Shown here one piece after another: positions 23,040 through 34,067 of a stretch of DNA of 64,000 nt (position 1 is the first letter of the stretch; the number at the start of each line of letters is the position of its first letter). This DNA is from Aporrectodea caliginosa (taxonomy: Eukaryota > Annelida > Clitellata > Crassiclitellata > Lumbricidae). Where the stretch lies: contig JACEVL010000090.1 in NCBI GenBank assembly GCA_020284085.1, positions 767,001 through 831,000 on the forward strand, written 5' to 3'. Position numbers and translations under genes: made by a program. The notes under the pieces were generated by a model. That model had not been told where the DNA came from. It made no database searches and saw only the letters and a program-made list of their open reading frames with translations.

Positions 23040-23880
23040 TAAAAGAAATTATGCTTCGCCAAAATTTAAAGAACGTTCGCAAACTTAAGAAAATGTGCAT
23101 GGCGATGTGCGACACATACGATTATCCTATTGGGCTAATGGGCGTATTGATATCATTGTCTAATACTGATTAAATCGCTTTTGCTCAGAATTACTGGATT
23201 ATGGTTATGGTACCGTCTAATAATATTGCTATCTACGCAGTTTCATGGTGTTTATGTAACCTAAGGCAATCGTGTGAGCATTAAGATCTAGTGTAATTCT
23301 ATTTGAGTTTATTATTTTATTCTTTGGCAATTAATAATTTTGCCACTAACTAGTAAGCAAACAACAGTTCGATTAATAGAGCGAATGGAATTCGACAAGT
23401 CGTATCTATTTTGTACGTTGATAAGAAATGTGAAAGATGCAATTTCAGTTCAAGAGACAAGAACGATTGGAATACGAACGTCAGAAATAGGACATGAAAG
23501 AGACACAACAGAGATCGCTCGCAAATATGAGAGGAGCACAAAAGGCATATGGAAATTATATTATGGAAAAGAAGTTGGAAAAGCATGAGAATAAGAAGCG
23601 AAGAGAAAGAGCTTTTAAAAAGCATACATAGAATATAAGCAGCAAAGAAAATAGGAAGAAAGATGAAATGAAGAAAGAGAAGAAATGGATATATTTGAAG
23701 AAGAAAAATTACTATATGGCGAAAGAATAAATTTCTGGATCAAATGAACATGGTAGCTGAAAGTACATGTAGGCTACCTTTCGATATAGCAGAAATTGCA
23801 GAAATTCAAACAGATGAGAATGCGTTTAAAAGTGTTGGTGCTCAATAGCACTTCTGCATTAAGTTGTTAATGCCTATACT
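23040..23880 (+). pseudogene. degenerate Glu/Lys-rich coiled-coil gene fragment
   Basis: Over about 23445-23750 one frame reads as Glu/Lys/Arg-rich helix with scattered stops (KRQERLEYERQK, then RGAQKAYGNYIMEKKLEK, then EEREEMDIFEEEKLLYGER). The duplicate block has the same remnant at 58560-58930, also broken. Probably a fragment carried in the ancestral unit before duplication. Parent gene not recognised. Confidence 0.4.
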
Positions 23881-23883
23881 GAT

Positions 23884-24073
23884 TTAGACAGCAAGGTCTT
23901 TTTGAGCGTTTGAATACCAACATCTGTGTACATGGAAAGACACGTAGTTTTCAGATCGACATGTCGTAACTATCTTGTAGTCCACTATGCACACTTTTGG
24001 AAACATAGCATGGTGTGGTTTGAGCACAAATTTCAATATAAAGGTATCGGCAAATTTCAGGTAGCCTATTGAC
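23884..24073 (-). pseudogene. relic Ly6-type exon 3
   Basis: The minus strand has the same acceptor context as E and F (CATGCTTTTAG/GTCA) and then KVCIVDYKIVTTCRSENYV and a TGTCTTTCCATGTACACAGA stretch matching their exon 3. Key cysteines near the end and the CN motif are degraded, and the in-phase reading hits a stop near the start. A third minus-strand copy between genes A and E. Confidence 0.6.
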
Positions 24074-24089
24074 CTAAAAGCATGCAATC

Positions 24090-25100
24090 AGAAATCACGG
24101 TTGATGACTATGGTAGTGGCAAAGAACATAATATTTTAAAATAATTTATGTAACCGCCTCGGGAAACCAGATCAAGATTTATTATAGTAAACAAATAATT
24201 ATTCCGAATTCCCGATGCAGCATCTACTTTGATTGATGCATTTGTTCAAATCCTGTGTCCGCATTTGGAATGCGAAGAAATATTTCCGTGGAAAAATTGC
24301 AAAATATTTGACGGTTGCAGATCGTTAGAAAGAATATCTGTCTTGCAGCTTATTTAATCTAAACAGTCCTTCTCCTTTGATGTAGGCTTAACTGAAGATT
24401 TACCGGATAGCTAATCCAATACGAACAATCGCATTAGATTTGCTATTCCACTCTATTGATTATGAGAAAATGCAAATACAGTGTAGTACAAGTTACCGGA
24501 AGTACATGTATAAATGGCAGAGTTCTAAACATAGGTAGAAAGCCAAGAAGACCAGTGTAAAGCAGGAATTTACGACCTATTGAGGAAAAGTAAGATTTTG
24601 AGACCAGGAGTAAGGAAAGAATTTGTTGAATAGAATAGTGCAAGACGTTGCTCCAGGTGCTAATCAAGCACACGTCTTATTTTAAAAATGCAAACAAAAT
24701 CAGCGTGAGGCTAAGCGCTAGAGCTTGTGCTGTTAATGCAGAAGAAAAGCAACACCTAGCTATGTTCATATGTCAACTATTTACGACATCAAAATTAATG
24801 TTATTAGAAATCAGTGCTTATTATTTAGAATACATTAAAACCGGTCGAACCTGTAACTCCAAGGCGTCCAGTGAAACCTTAAACCAAACTCAATCCTTTT
24901 CGTGTATTTTTCTCGGAAGTTTCAGATGTGTCGACGCTATATTTTGGCAAACTAATTTGATTATGGTGACAGTTGCTCGCAATACTGTTTTTTAGTTTCG
25001 TCTTTTCTAGTTTCTTCTCAAACGTTAATCGGAAATTCAAATGCAATTTCCTAATTGCACATCTCCATTTCACTTTTAAAAGGCGAAATAATGACGACGA
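24090..25100. other. intergenic segment paralogous to 60090-61100
   Basis: Matches the second block in the same order: GTGCCAAAGAACA-type start, GAAACCAGA, AGTGTAGTACAAGTTACC, AGCAACACCTAGCTATGTTC and TCTCGGA blocks. No intact coding frame. Confidence 0.5.
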
Positions 25101-25129
25101 GAAAAGGTTAAGTGATTGCATCAATACGT

Positions 25130-25630
25130 CTCCCTGCTGTAGTGCCTTGGATTGACCTTACCTCCACAGTCCACACTTCTCTCATTCTATAACACATCTG
25201 TCTTCCATGCCATGCCACCGTCCAAAACCTAAACTGCACTTATCTCCTGGATGCTTTCAAAGCAAATTATTCGTACAATAAACCTTTTCTGTCGAACTTT
25301 TCTGTCAGAATATACCAACAATCCGCCGAACACAGTTTGAAACTATTGTTCTGAGGTAAATCATTATTATTGCTTTTACTTTGAATCTAACACTATCCCC
25401 CCTCTCCTGCTACATATATCATGCTAATCCCTAGATTTGATTCCCTTACCAGGCGTGGCTTCTTAGCTAGGATGTTGTACAGTTAGACATATGTTTTCTA
25501 GTTGACTTAATTTTCCTCTAATTATCGTTTTCTGTGTACATAAATTATTTCTGACTTTGTATGTAAAGCGCTGAGCGTTTGCTTGCGTTTAATAAAGAAC
25601 ATTCTTACTCACTTACTTACTTACATTTGC
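25130..25630 (+). mobile_element. LINE 3' untranslated end with (ACTT)n tail
   Basis: 25560-25626 reads GCGCTGAGCGTTTGCTTGCG, AATAAAGAACATTCTTACTC and then ACTTACTTACTTAC. The same ending follows the LINE coding tail at 61724-62215. No coding part is left in this copy. Confidence 0.55.
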
Positions 25631-26075
25631 AACTACAACGTGCCAAACTATTCCCATAGTATCGAATGGGTCTGCCTGTTGAATCCCAGTTAGTCGTGTA
25701 CACTGTACAACCTGTAAAATTTCGTGTGTAAAGAACCCGTATGTAACCTTGCATGCAAAATTTGATACGTTACATTTTCTAGGATCAATAAAATGAAATT
25801 GACAGATTTATTGATACATGTGCGAAAACTTTGCTCTACGTTTCGCGTGGTGAGACAAATAACACTCTGTATCTTCCTTCACTAGTCAGCACCATCCTCA
25901 GCCTACACCAGGAAGCTCTGTTTTCAAATCTCTAGTCAAGCGGATTGGCGATGAGTGTGCTCTACATCCTGTGGTAATATGCAGGTGCGGCACCTTAGCG
26001 CATCGATTCCAGTCTATCGTACCTTCTTCTGTGTTGTACTCTCCTTCAGTTGCATGCATGTATGTATCTTAACTC

Positions 26076-26565
26076 TGGATCCAGACAAACCCCATTGGAC
26101 ATTTCACCCGGACGTTTCCCCCGTCATCTTCCCTCTGAAGTTTCCACCGGGCGCTTCAGTAGGAAAACCCCGAATATTCATGTCCACAGAAGGTCACCAA
26201 TTTCTGTACGTTTAACACAAAAATTAGCAAATAAAATAATTAGTTATGAGTGCGAACGTCGTAGAGGTGCAGGGGCAAATTTAAGTGAGTGTAAAGCCAG
26301 GGTCAAATTAAATGAAGATCTATCAGTTGTTAGTTACCTGGATGAACAGACTCGTGCTGCTGTTTTGGATACAATGTCATGTAAATTCGTTTAAAATATT
26401 GTTCTTTTTATTTGTGACCTATATAAAATTGATTGTAATGTCTCTTTATGTTCTTTGGGAAGAAATATCCGTTTTTTATCCTATTGAAACGCCCGGGGAA
26501 AAAATTCAGGGAGATGGCGGGGGAATGTCCGGGGGAAAATGTCCAGGGGAAGTCTCCTAAACCCA
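26076..26565 (+). mobile_element. 490-bp Mutator-like element with FLYWCH-like remnant
   Basis: The 8-bp direct repeat CTTAACTC lies at 26068-26075 and 26566-26573. Between them are terminal inverted repeats of about 90 bp (left TTGGACATTTCACCCGGACG; right inverted CTGGACATTTTCCCCCGGAC). The interior reads SYECERRRGAGANLSECKAR then LNEDLSVVSYLDEQTRAA, like a FLYWCH zinc-finger segment known from MULE transposases and host genes. The paralogous DNA has a single CTTAATTC at 62963-62970 and no insert. Confidence 0.8.
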
Positions 26566-26976
26566 CTTAACTCATCTCAAAACATATCATGTAAAAACCT
26601 CAATCACTTGTGCAAATGAGTTTATTTGTCGTTTTAGCCGCGCTCTTTAACGCAATTAGCGTTAAATAAAGACTAGAGTGAGGAAAACCATGAAACACGC
26701 CACAAACAGTTGAACCTTCAAAAAGCTGACACGTTAAACTTTTCAATCGTATTTTGTTAATCATTATCAGATTTCATTCTAATCATGTTGAGCGAATTAG
26801 ATTTGATCAATATCATGTAATAATATTGGGAAAGTCAGTGGATAATTATTCATCATTGTATCTGTCGTAGGCCTACGTATGCCGTTAACATTCTCTTATA
26901 ATGTCAGGGCAATCTTGAATTTAAAGGAACGTAAACGAATCGTAAAATTTGCCGTCGTATTTAGCTGAGTTCATTT

Positions 26977-29900
26977 TCAAGCCAACCAAGGATCACTCCT
27001 ATCTTTGTTGTTACAGAAATTCTCTGTACATGAAAAGACACATACTTTTCGAATCGAAACTTCGTCACGGACTTTCTCGTACTGCGTTGTGCAATTTCTG
27101 GAAAAATTTGTCACGGTGTTGTTATGAGCACAAAATCTCGATATAGGGGTAAGGTCAAATTCCTGAGGTCTACCTGAAAGCATACAATCAGAACTCACAT
27201 TAACCATTTTTAGTAATTTGCTAACACGCTTTAACACATAATAATGTTTTTTCCTGAATAAATATTATGCCATTTGAATTTCGCTGAAAATGAAAACGTT
27301 CAGAAGCACCTAGCTGGGTTGGACTGCAGCCAAAAAAAAGGGAAAGTTCAGAAACGACATAGCGAGCTCTAGTAAAAGGTTTCAATTACCGGTAGGGTGT
27401 AAATATGGTAATACTACAAATTGTTTGATGAACTGAAACTACTGGCTCTTCCTCTCGCTCATGATAACTCCTGCAGCCATCTGGGCCCGAACCGGATACG
27501 TCAGTAGAAGAATTTTCATAGCCGTAAACCTTAAGAGGTCGAGGGAATTTTACCTCTCCCTTCCTTCATCTTGACACACAGAGCGAAACAATGTCGTTCT
27601 TTAGTGATACTCGCGAGGTGGTTACTCTCGTTAGACGTGCAACCGCGCTGGTCTACAAGATGGCGCAAGGCTATACAGAACATGATAAAATTATAGACAG
27701 CGAGGTCGATATTTTAATCGACAGTGCAATCAATTTTCCGCCGGATTTCAGTTAGGAGTTAAATTTAAAATTGAACTCAAAGGTGTTAATAGACTAGTGG
27801 ACAACATAGTTTGAGGTGACTGCTTCTGGCATGCATAAGATGGATGTCATCATCCAATCGCTTCTTCCGCAAAATACTCGAAGAACCCAATTGAAATGGC
27901 TTTGTAGCCACTGACAGGTTTTTTAATTTTTTAAAGACTTGCTTCCTTTGCAGCTTCACTTATAAGTTCACTTTTCCCCTTCTTTAATTGCGAGAATGAC
28001 CCGATTGTGTAAATTAGTTATATTTTCTGAGGACTTTCAAACAGCGTGTCGAACATACCGGTACTGGCAGCATCTGCGTTGTACAAGCACTATACGGCAT
28101 TCGTCCTCTGCGGCAAAGACCTGAAGCGGCTCTGAAAAAGGGGCTTTCACCCCGATTCGTATGAACGATGGCCTACTGCAGCACTGCCATTAATGAGAGC
28201 AACAGTTACTGGCATTACCCAACTTCAATTTGTGTTTTAGCGCAGCTGCACGGTTAATGAACAGCATTTCACAGTTTTTTTCATAATCAATCTTCATGCG
28301 GAACTTTTGTACGGTTCGTGCGTACGAAGACGCAATGAATTCATTACCCTCATGCTTATGCGTATCTGAGTGGCTGGCTAATGGCTATGTTAGATTTCTA
28401 TCTGATAAAACTCTTAATCTCAGTGTTAACTGACTGCAAAAGAAGGTAATTTACTTGTTCAGAAAATCATTGTTTCCGTAAAATATTCTCACATTCTCAT
28501 AGTCTGAAACATGTCTCACGGTGCGCACGCTGTTTATTATAATCTTTGGGGGGAAATGTGCATATCTGTATGCAAATACCTAGTATATGTACAATTGTAC
28601 ATATATGATTGTCCTTATTAAATGAGATTGTTATTGTTGTTTCTGTATATACAAAATTATGCAGCACTATGTAATGACAGAATCTTAGTAGATGGCGCTT
28701 AGCAATTGTGTGTGAACCACTTAACCACTTATTCAAGACTTCAATGTACCGGTACAGTAATCGTTTCAGATGAGGACCGAACCAGAACTGTGCTGAAGCC
28801 AATCTGCTACCGTTTCAACACAGTGAGATCAGATAAAGCCAGTTTAGCTCAAAATAACTTAGACTTCAGTAGATGAATTGGAGAAAATTCTACTAGATCA
28901 GAAAGGAATTGGTAATTATTGTTGCACTTAGAGAACGTTTTTGGTGTATTAAGAAGTCTCCTACCATTTTTCCACATAGAAGAGTACCGTACCTGAAGAA
29001 TTATCATCATTATATCGCAGCAGTTACAAAAAGTTGTGTAAGTTGAGTGTGCATTAACAATTTGCCCCTTCTTAGAAGAAACTGCGATATGGCAGTCACG
29101 CTCGTTTTGTAATAGGATTTACGTTATAACAATTCCCTTACATTATTAAATAATCATTTATATCTTACATTTCGGTATTTTGTAGGTAAGTATCGCACCG
29201 CAGTAATAGTGATTGGGACAGTCTTTAGTGAGCAGACCGAGTCCTCTGTAGCAAAGATCTAGAGCGGACTCGTTACAGATGTAGCATCGAATCCCTGCGA
29301 TTAAATTAAAACATAAAACCATCGTTTATTGTCTTCTAAACACAGAGATTCAGTATTTTAGTCCAGTCATTTGATGACTTTAGATTGAGGCAGTGTGCGG
29401 AGCTGAATGGATGCTAACTTGGTTACCAGATATGACAATTTCCGTAGCGCACTAACAAAACGCAAAATGTTTACTAAGATAGTTACCAGTATAATAATAT
29501 AATTATGAGTATAATAGAAGATATCAGATGAATGAAAGCCAATTTTTTAACAATGAGTGTACAAGTGCATATATAATAGTTATATAGCCTACCATCCAAA
29601 AATCTTTCCATTACCAAACGAGCGTTAGAAAGCTTCACGCCATATCCTGTCAAGGATTAGAAGGCATCTGTTTCAGCTGAGACCAAAGAAAGAGAGCGGG
29701 TTTTACTCAATATTATTGATATCGACAATTGACTGAATATTCACTCTCAACAGTCTGATTGAAACTGGAATAGAATTTCGGCAGCTGCAGCTGTGTAGTG
29801 CGTATGTTGACCTGAGGACAGCCTTTGACTCAGTAGATCGTGCTGTCACATGCAGACTGCTGTTGTCGCATGGGATAATTATTGTAGCTGTAATCAAATG

Positions 29901-31767
29901 TTTATACAGCGCTGTCTTTGAGACAGACTTCGAGACCGGTCTGACAACTTAAGATAAACCACGATGTTACGGTTTTCTTTTCGTAAGAAAAACTAATCAC
30001 AGCTGTGAAATCGTAATCGACCCTTCATCCTGGCAATTGTAATTTGTATTTGTAATTGAAAATTTATATAGCACCACCTCAAGAGAGAATCATCGCTGTC
30101 ATCAGGAGTTCACGACCTAACACAATGAAACCACGTTCGAAAAGAATGGTCTTCAAGCTTTTGTAGAAAAGATTGCAAAGAGGGGCTAAGGAGTTCATGT
30201 TGCAGGTTGTTAGGCAGCTTATTCGAGCAGGAATGACCAACCACAGCTAAACTTCTGTGCTGAACAGTGGAACAAGCAAATCGCCTTGCATGGCCGAGCG
30301 GAGAAATCTGCGACCAGGTATGGAAGATACTGAAACACATATCTCCTTGAGATAAGATTGAACAGAGCCTGCTAGACAATTACTCACGAGCATCAAGATC
30401 TTAAACTCAATGCGGCATTGCATAAGCAACCAGCGTAAATCCTCCCACGTGAACTAGGGTATATGAAAAATTTTGGAATGCCGCCGATCTGCCGAGCCGC
30501 AGCATTCAAAACTGATTGAAGCCGATTTATGCAGGAATGAGTTAGATCTGCATAAATGGAGTTTACCTAGGGACTTTGAATGGGTGAACCAGGGTTTGCT
30601 GCTGGTCGAGTTACAAGCGAACGGCGTATAGTGGTGCGAATCTGACGCAAATGGTAAACGCACAATCAACATAGTACATTCTTCACATGCTCTGAGAAAG
30701 TCAATCCTTTGTCCAAGATCACCCCAGATCACGCATAGTAGCTGAAAAAAAGATACGAGGAAAGCGATGCTGCAGATTAGCAAGTCGAGTTTGGAAATCT
30801 GTCCGCTTCTACCAAGCTACATAAACTGGGATTTCATAGATTTCCGACGGACGACATGCAGACACCAAGTGCCTTCGATGATCTGAAGCATTTTTCCAAC
30901 ACCTAGAGAAAAACGAATTTGGTGCAAATCAGCAGTGTAGAGGACATTGAGTAGGAGCATAAATTGGAATCTCGAGGAAGACCAAATGTCACCATGGACC
31001 AGTCAGACCAGTGGAACTAAATATGCAGCCACGACAGCTGTCGACCCATGACGCCAAACGATCTTTCAAGGCGCTCCAATAGGATGCCATGGTCAACGAT
31101 GTGAAAGACCACACTCAAGTCAATAAGAGCCCAGATCAAAAGCACAAAACTGTCAACAAAACTGTCAACAAGAATGCGTGGAGTGGAACTTTCTGAACCC
31201 CGACTGACTAAACGTTTGGCGACAGTTCTTCGGCATCTCCTGAGACATTCCTCAATTGATTTGTGTCATGCATTTCCAAGTCATAGTCGCATTGGCTCTC
31301 AAATGTGACATCCTTCCCAGTTTTTCTCTTTGGTGTCCTACACGGTTGAATCTCAAGCCCTCTGCGCTTTATCTTCTATGATCTATCCCTCTACACTCTC
31401 AGCGACCAACCGAAGCAATTTCGTGTCATGTCATAGAAATCCACCGTTATTTCCGTTAATAAACGCCTCACATACGCTTTAATAATGTGGGATGGGAGCT
31501 ATTATAGTGTTCTTTATTAACCTTTCAGCAGAAATTGCTGGTTTTAGCCCATTAGTCTGATTGCTTTGCCGTAACTGAGTGATGCAAATGGGAGTGGGTA
31601 GAGATGACAACCAGGGCAGCATAGGGGTAATGAATGTGAGCGAAATAACAAACCAGTATTATGACTGGTGTAATTGGGGTGTTTACGCGTACAGCTTGCT
31701 TACCTGCTGCTGAAGAAACCAACATCAGAAGACACAGACTCTGTATGAGGAAGCCGGCGAGTGCCAT
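26977..31767 (-). CDS. Ly6/uPAR-like secreted three-finger protein E (three exons)
   Basis: Minus-strand exons are 31704-31767 (signal peptide MALAGFLIQSLCLLMLVSSAA), 29169-29294 (RCYICNESALDLCYRGLG, C1-C5) and 26977-27173 (C6-C10 ending CVFSCTENFCNNKDRSDP). Introns are GT-AG, phase 1; 387 nt, 128 aa. The junction of exons 2 and 3 adds one extra cysteine. No GPI-type tail. The signal peptide is nearly that of A, B and C, and exon 3 ends like F (NNK.RSDPW.A). Intron 2 and intron 1 hold LINE pieces on both strands. The gene is tail to tail with A and head to head with B, about 2.3 kb between start codons. Its promoter module is the inverted version of the one at A. Confidence 0.8.
27400..29160. 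other. intron 2 of gene E, mostly unassigned
   Basis: A 54-codon frame at 27591-27755 (+, MSFFSDTREVVTLVRRATAL...) is open with a good start, but I see no family and no partner exons. Homology to the second block ends near 27395. Rest AT-rich without recognised elements. Confidence 0.4.
29770..29960 (+). mobile_element. reverse-transcriptase palm fragment of a LINE
   Basis: The plus strand reads YVDLRTAFDSVDRAVTCRLL then IKCLYSAVFET, an RT motif A region followed by the usual helix and tyrosine. Only about 60 codons remain. It differs from the CR1-like family (LDVSSAFDSVDHSILL), so it is a second LINE type. Confidence 0.7.
30040..31280 (-). mobile_element. decayed CR1/L2-like LINE in intron 1 of gene E
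   Basis: Minus-strand pieces: LIDLSVVFHIVDHGILLERL-like motif A region (about 31110), a degenerate ILGP..LYTADL region (about 30930), FLRACEECTM (LSEHV equivalent, about 30690), a broken DLRWLLMQCRIEFKILM (about 30440) and HRSLAVVGHSCSNKLPNNL (about 30220), ending GGTGCTATATAAATTT near 30068. Several frameshifts. Same strand as gene E. Confidence 0.7.
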
Positions 31768-31833
31768 TCTCGACAATACAGTTGTAGACTTTCGATAATT
31801 TTGGCGAAGAACGGACAGCATTGTTGTGCGTAC

Positions 31834-31995
31834 TATAATTTATACTCTCCAAATACATTAATAAATGTTTGCTGTTTCGAGCTGAGCGAACAGATTTGGA
31901 TCAAAAACGAGTTAACTTTGGCATATTATCTTGTCTGTAGCAGATAACCTTTTGGGAAATGAATTGTATGAAATTCGTTATGGAAAGATAAGTTC
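31834..31995 (-). promoter_or_regulatory. shared Ly6-cluster promoter module, gene E copy (inverted)
   Basis: On the minus strand: TTTCCATAACGAATTTC, AAAGGTTATC...GATAA-type inverted pair (31942-31946 and 31925-31929), then a TATAAATTATA box at 31834-31844, about 77 bp before the start codon. Same order and spacing as at gene A, so E and A share promoter ancestry although they lie on opposite strands. Confidence 0.6.
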
Positions 31996-32069
31996 TTATT
32001 CTGATAAAGGCTGTTCTGTAAAAATAACAACATACGCAACAACACAAGCAGACCATGTATGTACTGTAG

Positions 32070-32180
32070 GCCTTTCCTTGAGATAAGATTGAACAGAGCC
32101 TACTAGACAATTATCACGAGCATCAAGATCGTAAACTCAATGCGCCATGGCATAAGCAACCAGCGTAGATTACTCCCCCA
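32070..32180 (-). mobile_element. CR1-like LINE shard between genes E and B
   Basis: GAGATAAGATTGAACAGAGC and the following 80 bp are nearly identical to 30350-30440 of the LINE in gene E. Probably a second copy of the same LINE region. Confidence 0.6.
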
Positions 32181-32189
32181 TGACCTTCA

Positions 32190-33240
32190 GAATGTTTTAT
32201 CGGAGTGCAGTACCGGATTAAAGGCTCGTGCAGTTTAATACATCATTGCTGAGCGAATGTGATAGCTAAATAATGTTTATTCAGAATTTTTATCGGATTC
32301 CATTTGGATCATCTGAGAAGACAAGTTCAAGCTAAACATCTTGGTCGCTTGATGTTCTTCAGATTATACAGTTCACTGAGGTTAAACTTAAAGATGGGCA
32401 TTTTCACTTAAGAGTTTGGTCAATTCATTTTAGACTGAGCTATCAGATGTCCAATATACTTTCATGGTAATTATCGCCTTAAGCCATCGCTACCTGAACG
32501 TTTTTCTTCATAGCGCTATCTGCATGGTCCCTTTCAGCAGGTCAGAGAAGGAAGGACTGCTGACCAAAGTATGCTACGCAAATCAGATGACTTATATTTG
32601 TAAGCATAGGTCTACTGACTGAAGAAGTTTGAAGGATTCGCATATCCACCTATCCTCCATTTCATCTTTGAAAATCTAACTTTCAATCTCCGAAATTTCT
32701 CAGTTCCACACAAAAGGCACGTCATGTAGTCCAGCTAATTCGCCAGTCATGCATAAACTCAAGTCCGCAAAAGGTAGGCTGTTTGGTCAACTTCACTGCC
32801 AGGTCAGAATCCGGGCGGTCAAGCCAGAGAAACAGCATGATTTTACGGTAACATGCTGAGGGGTGCCAGAGAGAGGCCATATTGGTGTTGAGTGCTGCTG
32901 CACCTTCGTGTTCAAAATTTGATGGCCATTACTTCGGACAATGTCTAACTCTTTCAAAGTCGAAGTCCTCTCACTGGAAAGTCTTTGTCGTCAGTGCGCT
33001 AAGCCGAATTCAGCATTCATTGTATCTGCTTCTTTCTCCCATCCACATGTATTTGTTGAATGTTTAACGCCTGATGATAATAATTTCCTTCTGTCTTGTG
33101 CAGGAATTTTACAATAAACACTTGCATTTCCATAAAATTTAAGAATTCTTCCTTGGCTTTCACCCTGAGGGAAATTTGGACTACTTCAATTAGCGAGCTC
33201 GGGCTGGCCACTTAAAATCAACCGCATAAGGCCCGCCGAC
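32190..33240. other. intergenic DNA between divergent genes E and B
   Basis: No coding signal recognised. Short open frames at 32882-33067 (+) and 33017-33211 (-) have no motif. The region should contain distal regulatory DNA of both genes but I see no repeated motif in it. Confidence 0.4.
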
Positions 33241-33249
33241 CGCGTGTTG

Positions 33250-33640
33250 GACAGCACTGATCTACGCACACTGCCAGCACAGAGCATCCGTACACTTTTA
33301 AGGTCCTCCGTCACTAATCGCTTTCTTCTGAAGCCTATTTGGCCTGATCTGCAGTCACGTGGAAACTTCAAACCTGTCTCGATAAGCCACGACCAACAAT
33401 GCCGTTTGTAACCATTTTCTACGTTGAGAAGCTTATCCCCAGTATTCTGCCAGTTGTTTGCTATGTTGAACCAAGAGAAGCTTATTCCGCGCATTCCGCG
33501 TGTTGTTATAAGTTTTGTGAGGCGCCGTCCAAACAGAATGGCTGTGTTACGGCGCCATATAAATCGTCGTAAATTACTACTATTTATTATAAATAGCGGT
33601 AATAATAGTCGATAATAATTATTTACAAATAATTGTAAAC
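33250..33640 (+). repeat. upstream repeat, copy 2, with LINE-like 3' end
   Basis: Carries the CTGCCAGCACAGAGCATCC block and then GTGAGGCGCCGTCC...GGCGCCATATAAATCGTCGT with an ATT-rich tail, as before gene C (44740-45060). The GCGCC...TATAAAT end resembles other LINE tails here. Confidence 0.55.
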
Positions 33641-33818
33641 CCTACTTTTCGTCAATGATATATTAGCCTGTACTTTGATATTCCAGTGCATTACAGTTAT
33701 AGGGCTCATAGTCCGCAACTGATAAGGAAACCACCAGATGTTTCTTTCAATTTGAAACTGCAGAAAAATTAACGTCTTACTGCATTATAATGTATCTTGA
33801 TGGAATACCTTGTTTTCA

Positions 33819-33983
33819 GATTACGAAATAATCTTTCCGTAACGAATTTGAAACCACTCGTTTTTCAAAAGTCATCTGCTAAACTAAAGATAACGCGCGA
33901 AGGAAAAATCGTTTTTGATGAAAATCTGCTGGAGCGGATGGAAACAATAGAGTTTAATTTATGTCTCTTGAGAGTATAATAAA
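33819..33983 (+). promoter_or_regulatory. shared Ly6-cluster promoter module, gene B copy
   Basis: TTTCCGTAACGAATTTG, a changed first GATA half (GTCATC instead of GTTATC), AGATAACGCGCGA (33888-33900) and a TATAATAAA box at 33975-33983, 93 bp before the start codon. The loss of the left half-site may change its regulation relative to A, C and E. Confidence 0.6.
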
Positions 33984-34067
33984 CGTCCGTTTAGTCCTCA
34001 GGCATCCATCCGTGGGCGCTATCGATTCTTCGCTGAAATCACTGAAAGTTCAACTGTCTTGTCGAGA

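Noticed and set aside
28497..28802. Minus-strand 101-codon protein
   Set aside because: No motif; it lies inside intron 2 of gene E and has no conserved counterpart that I can see.
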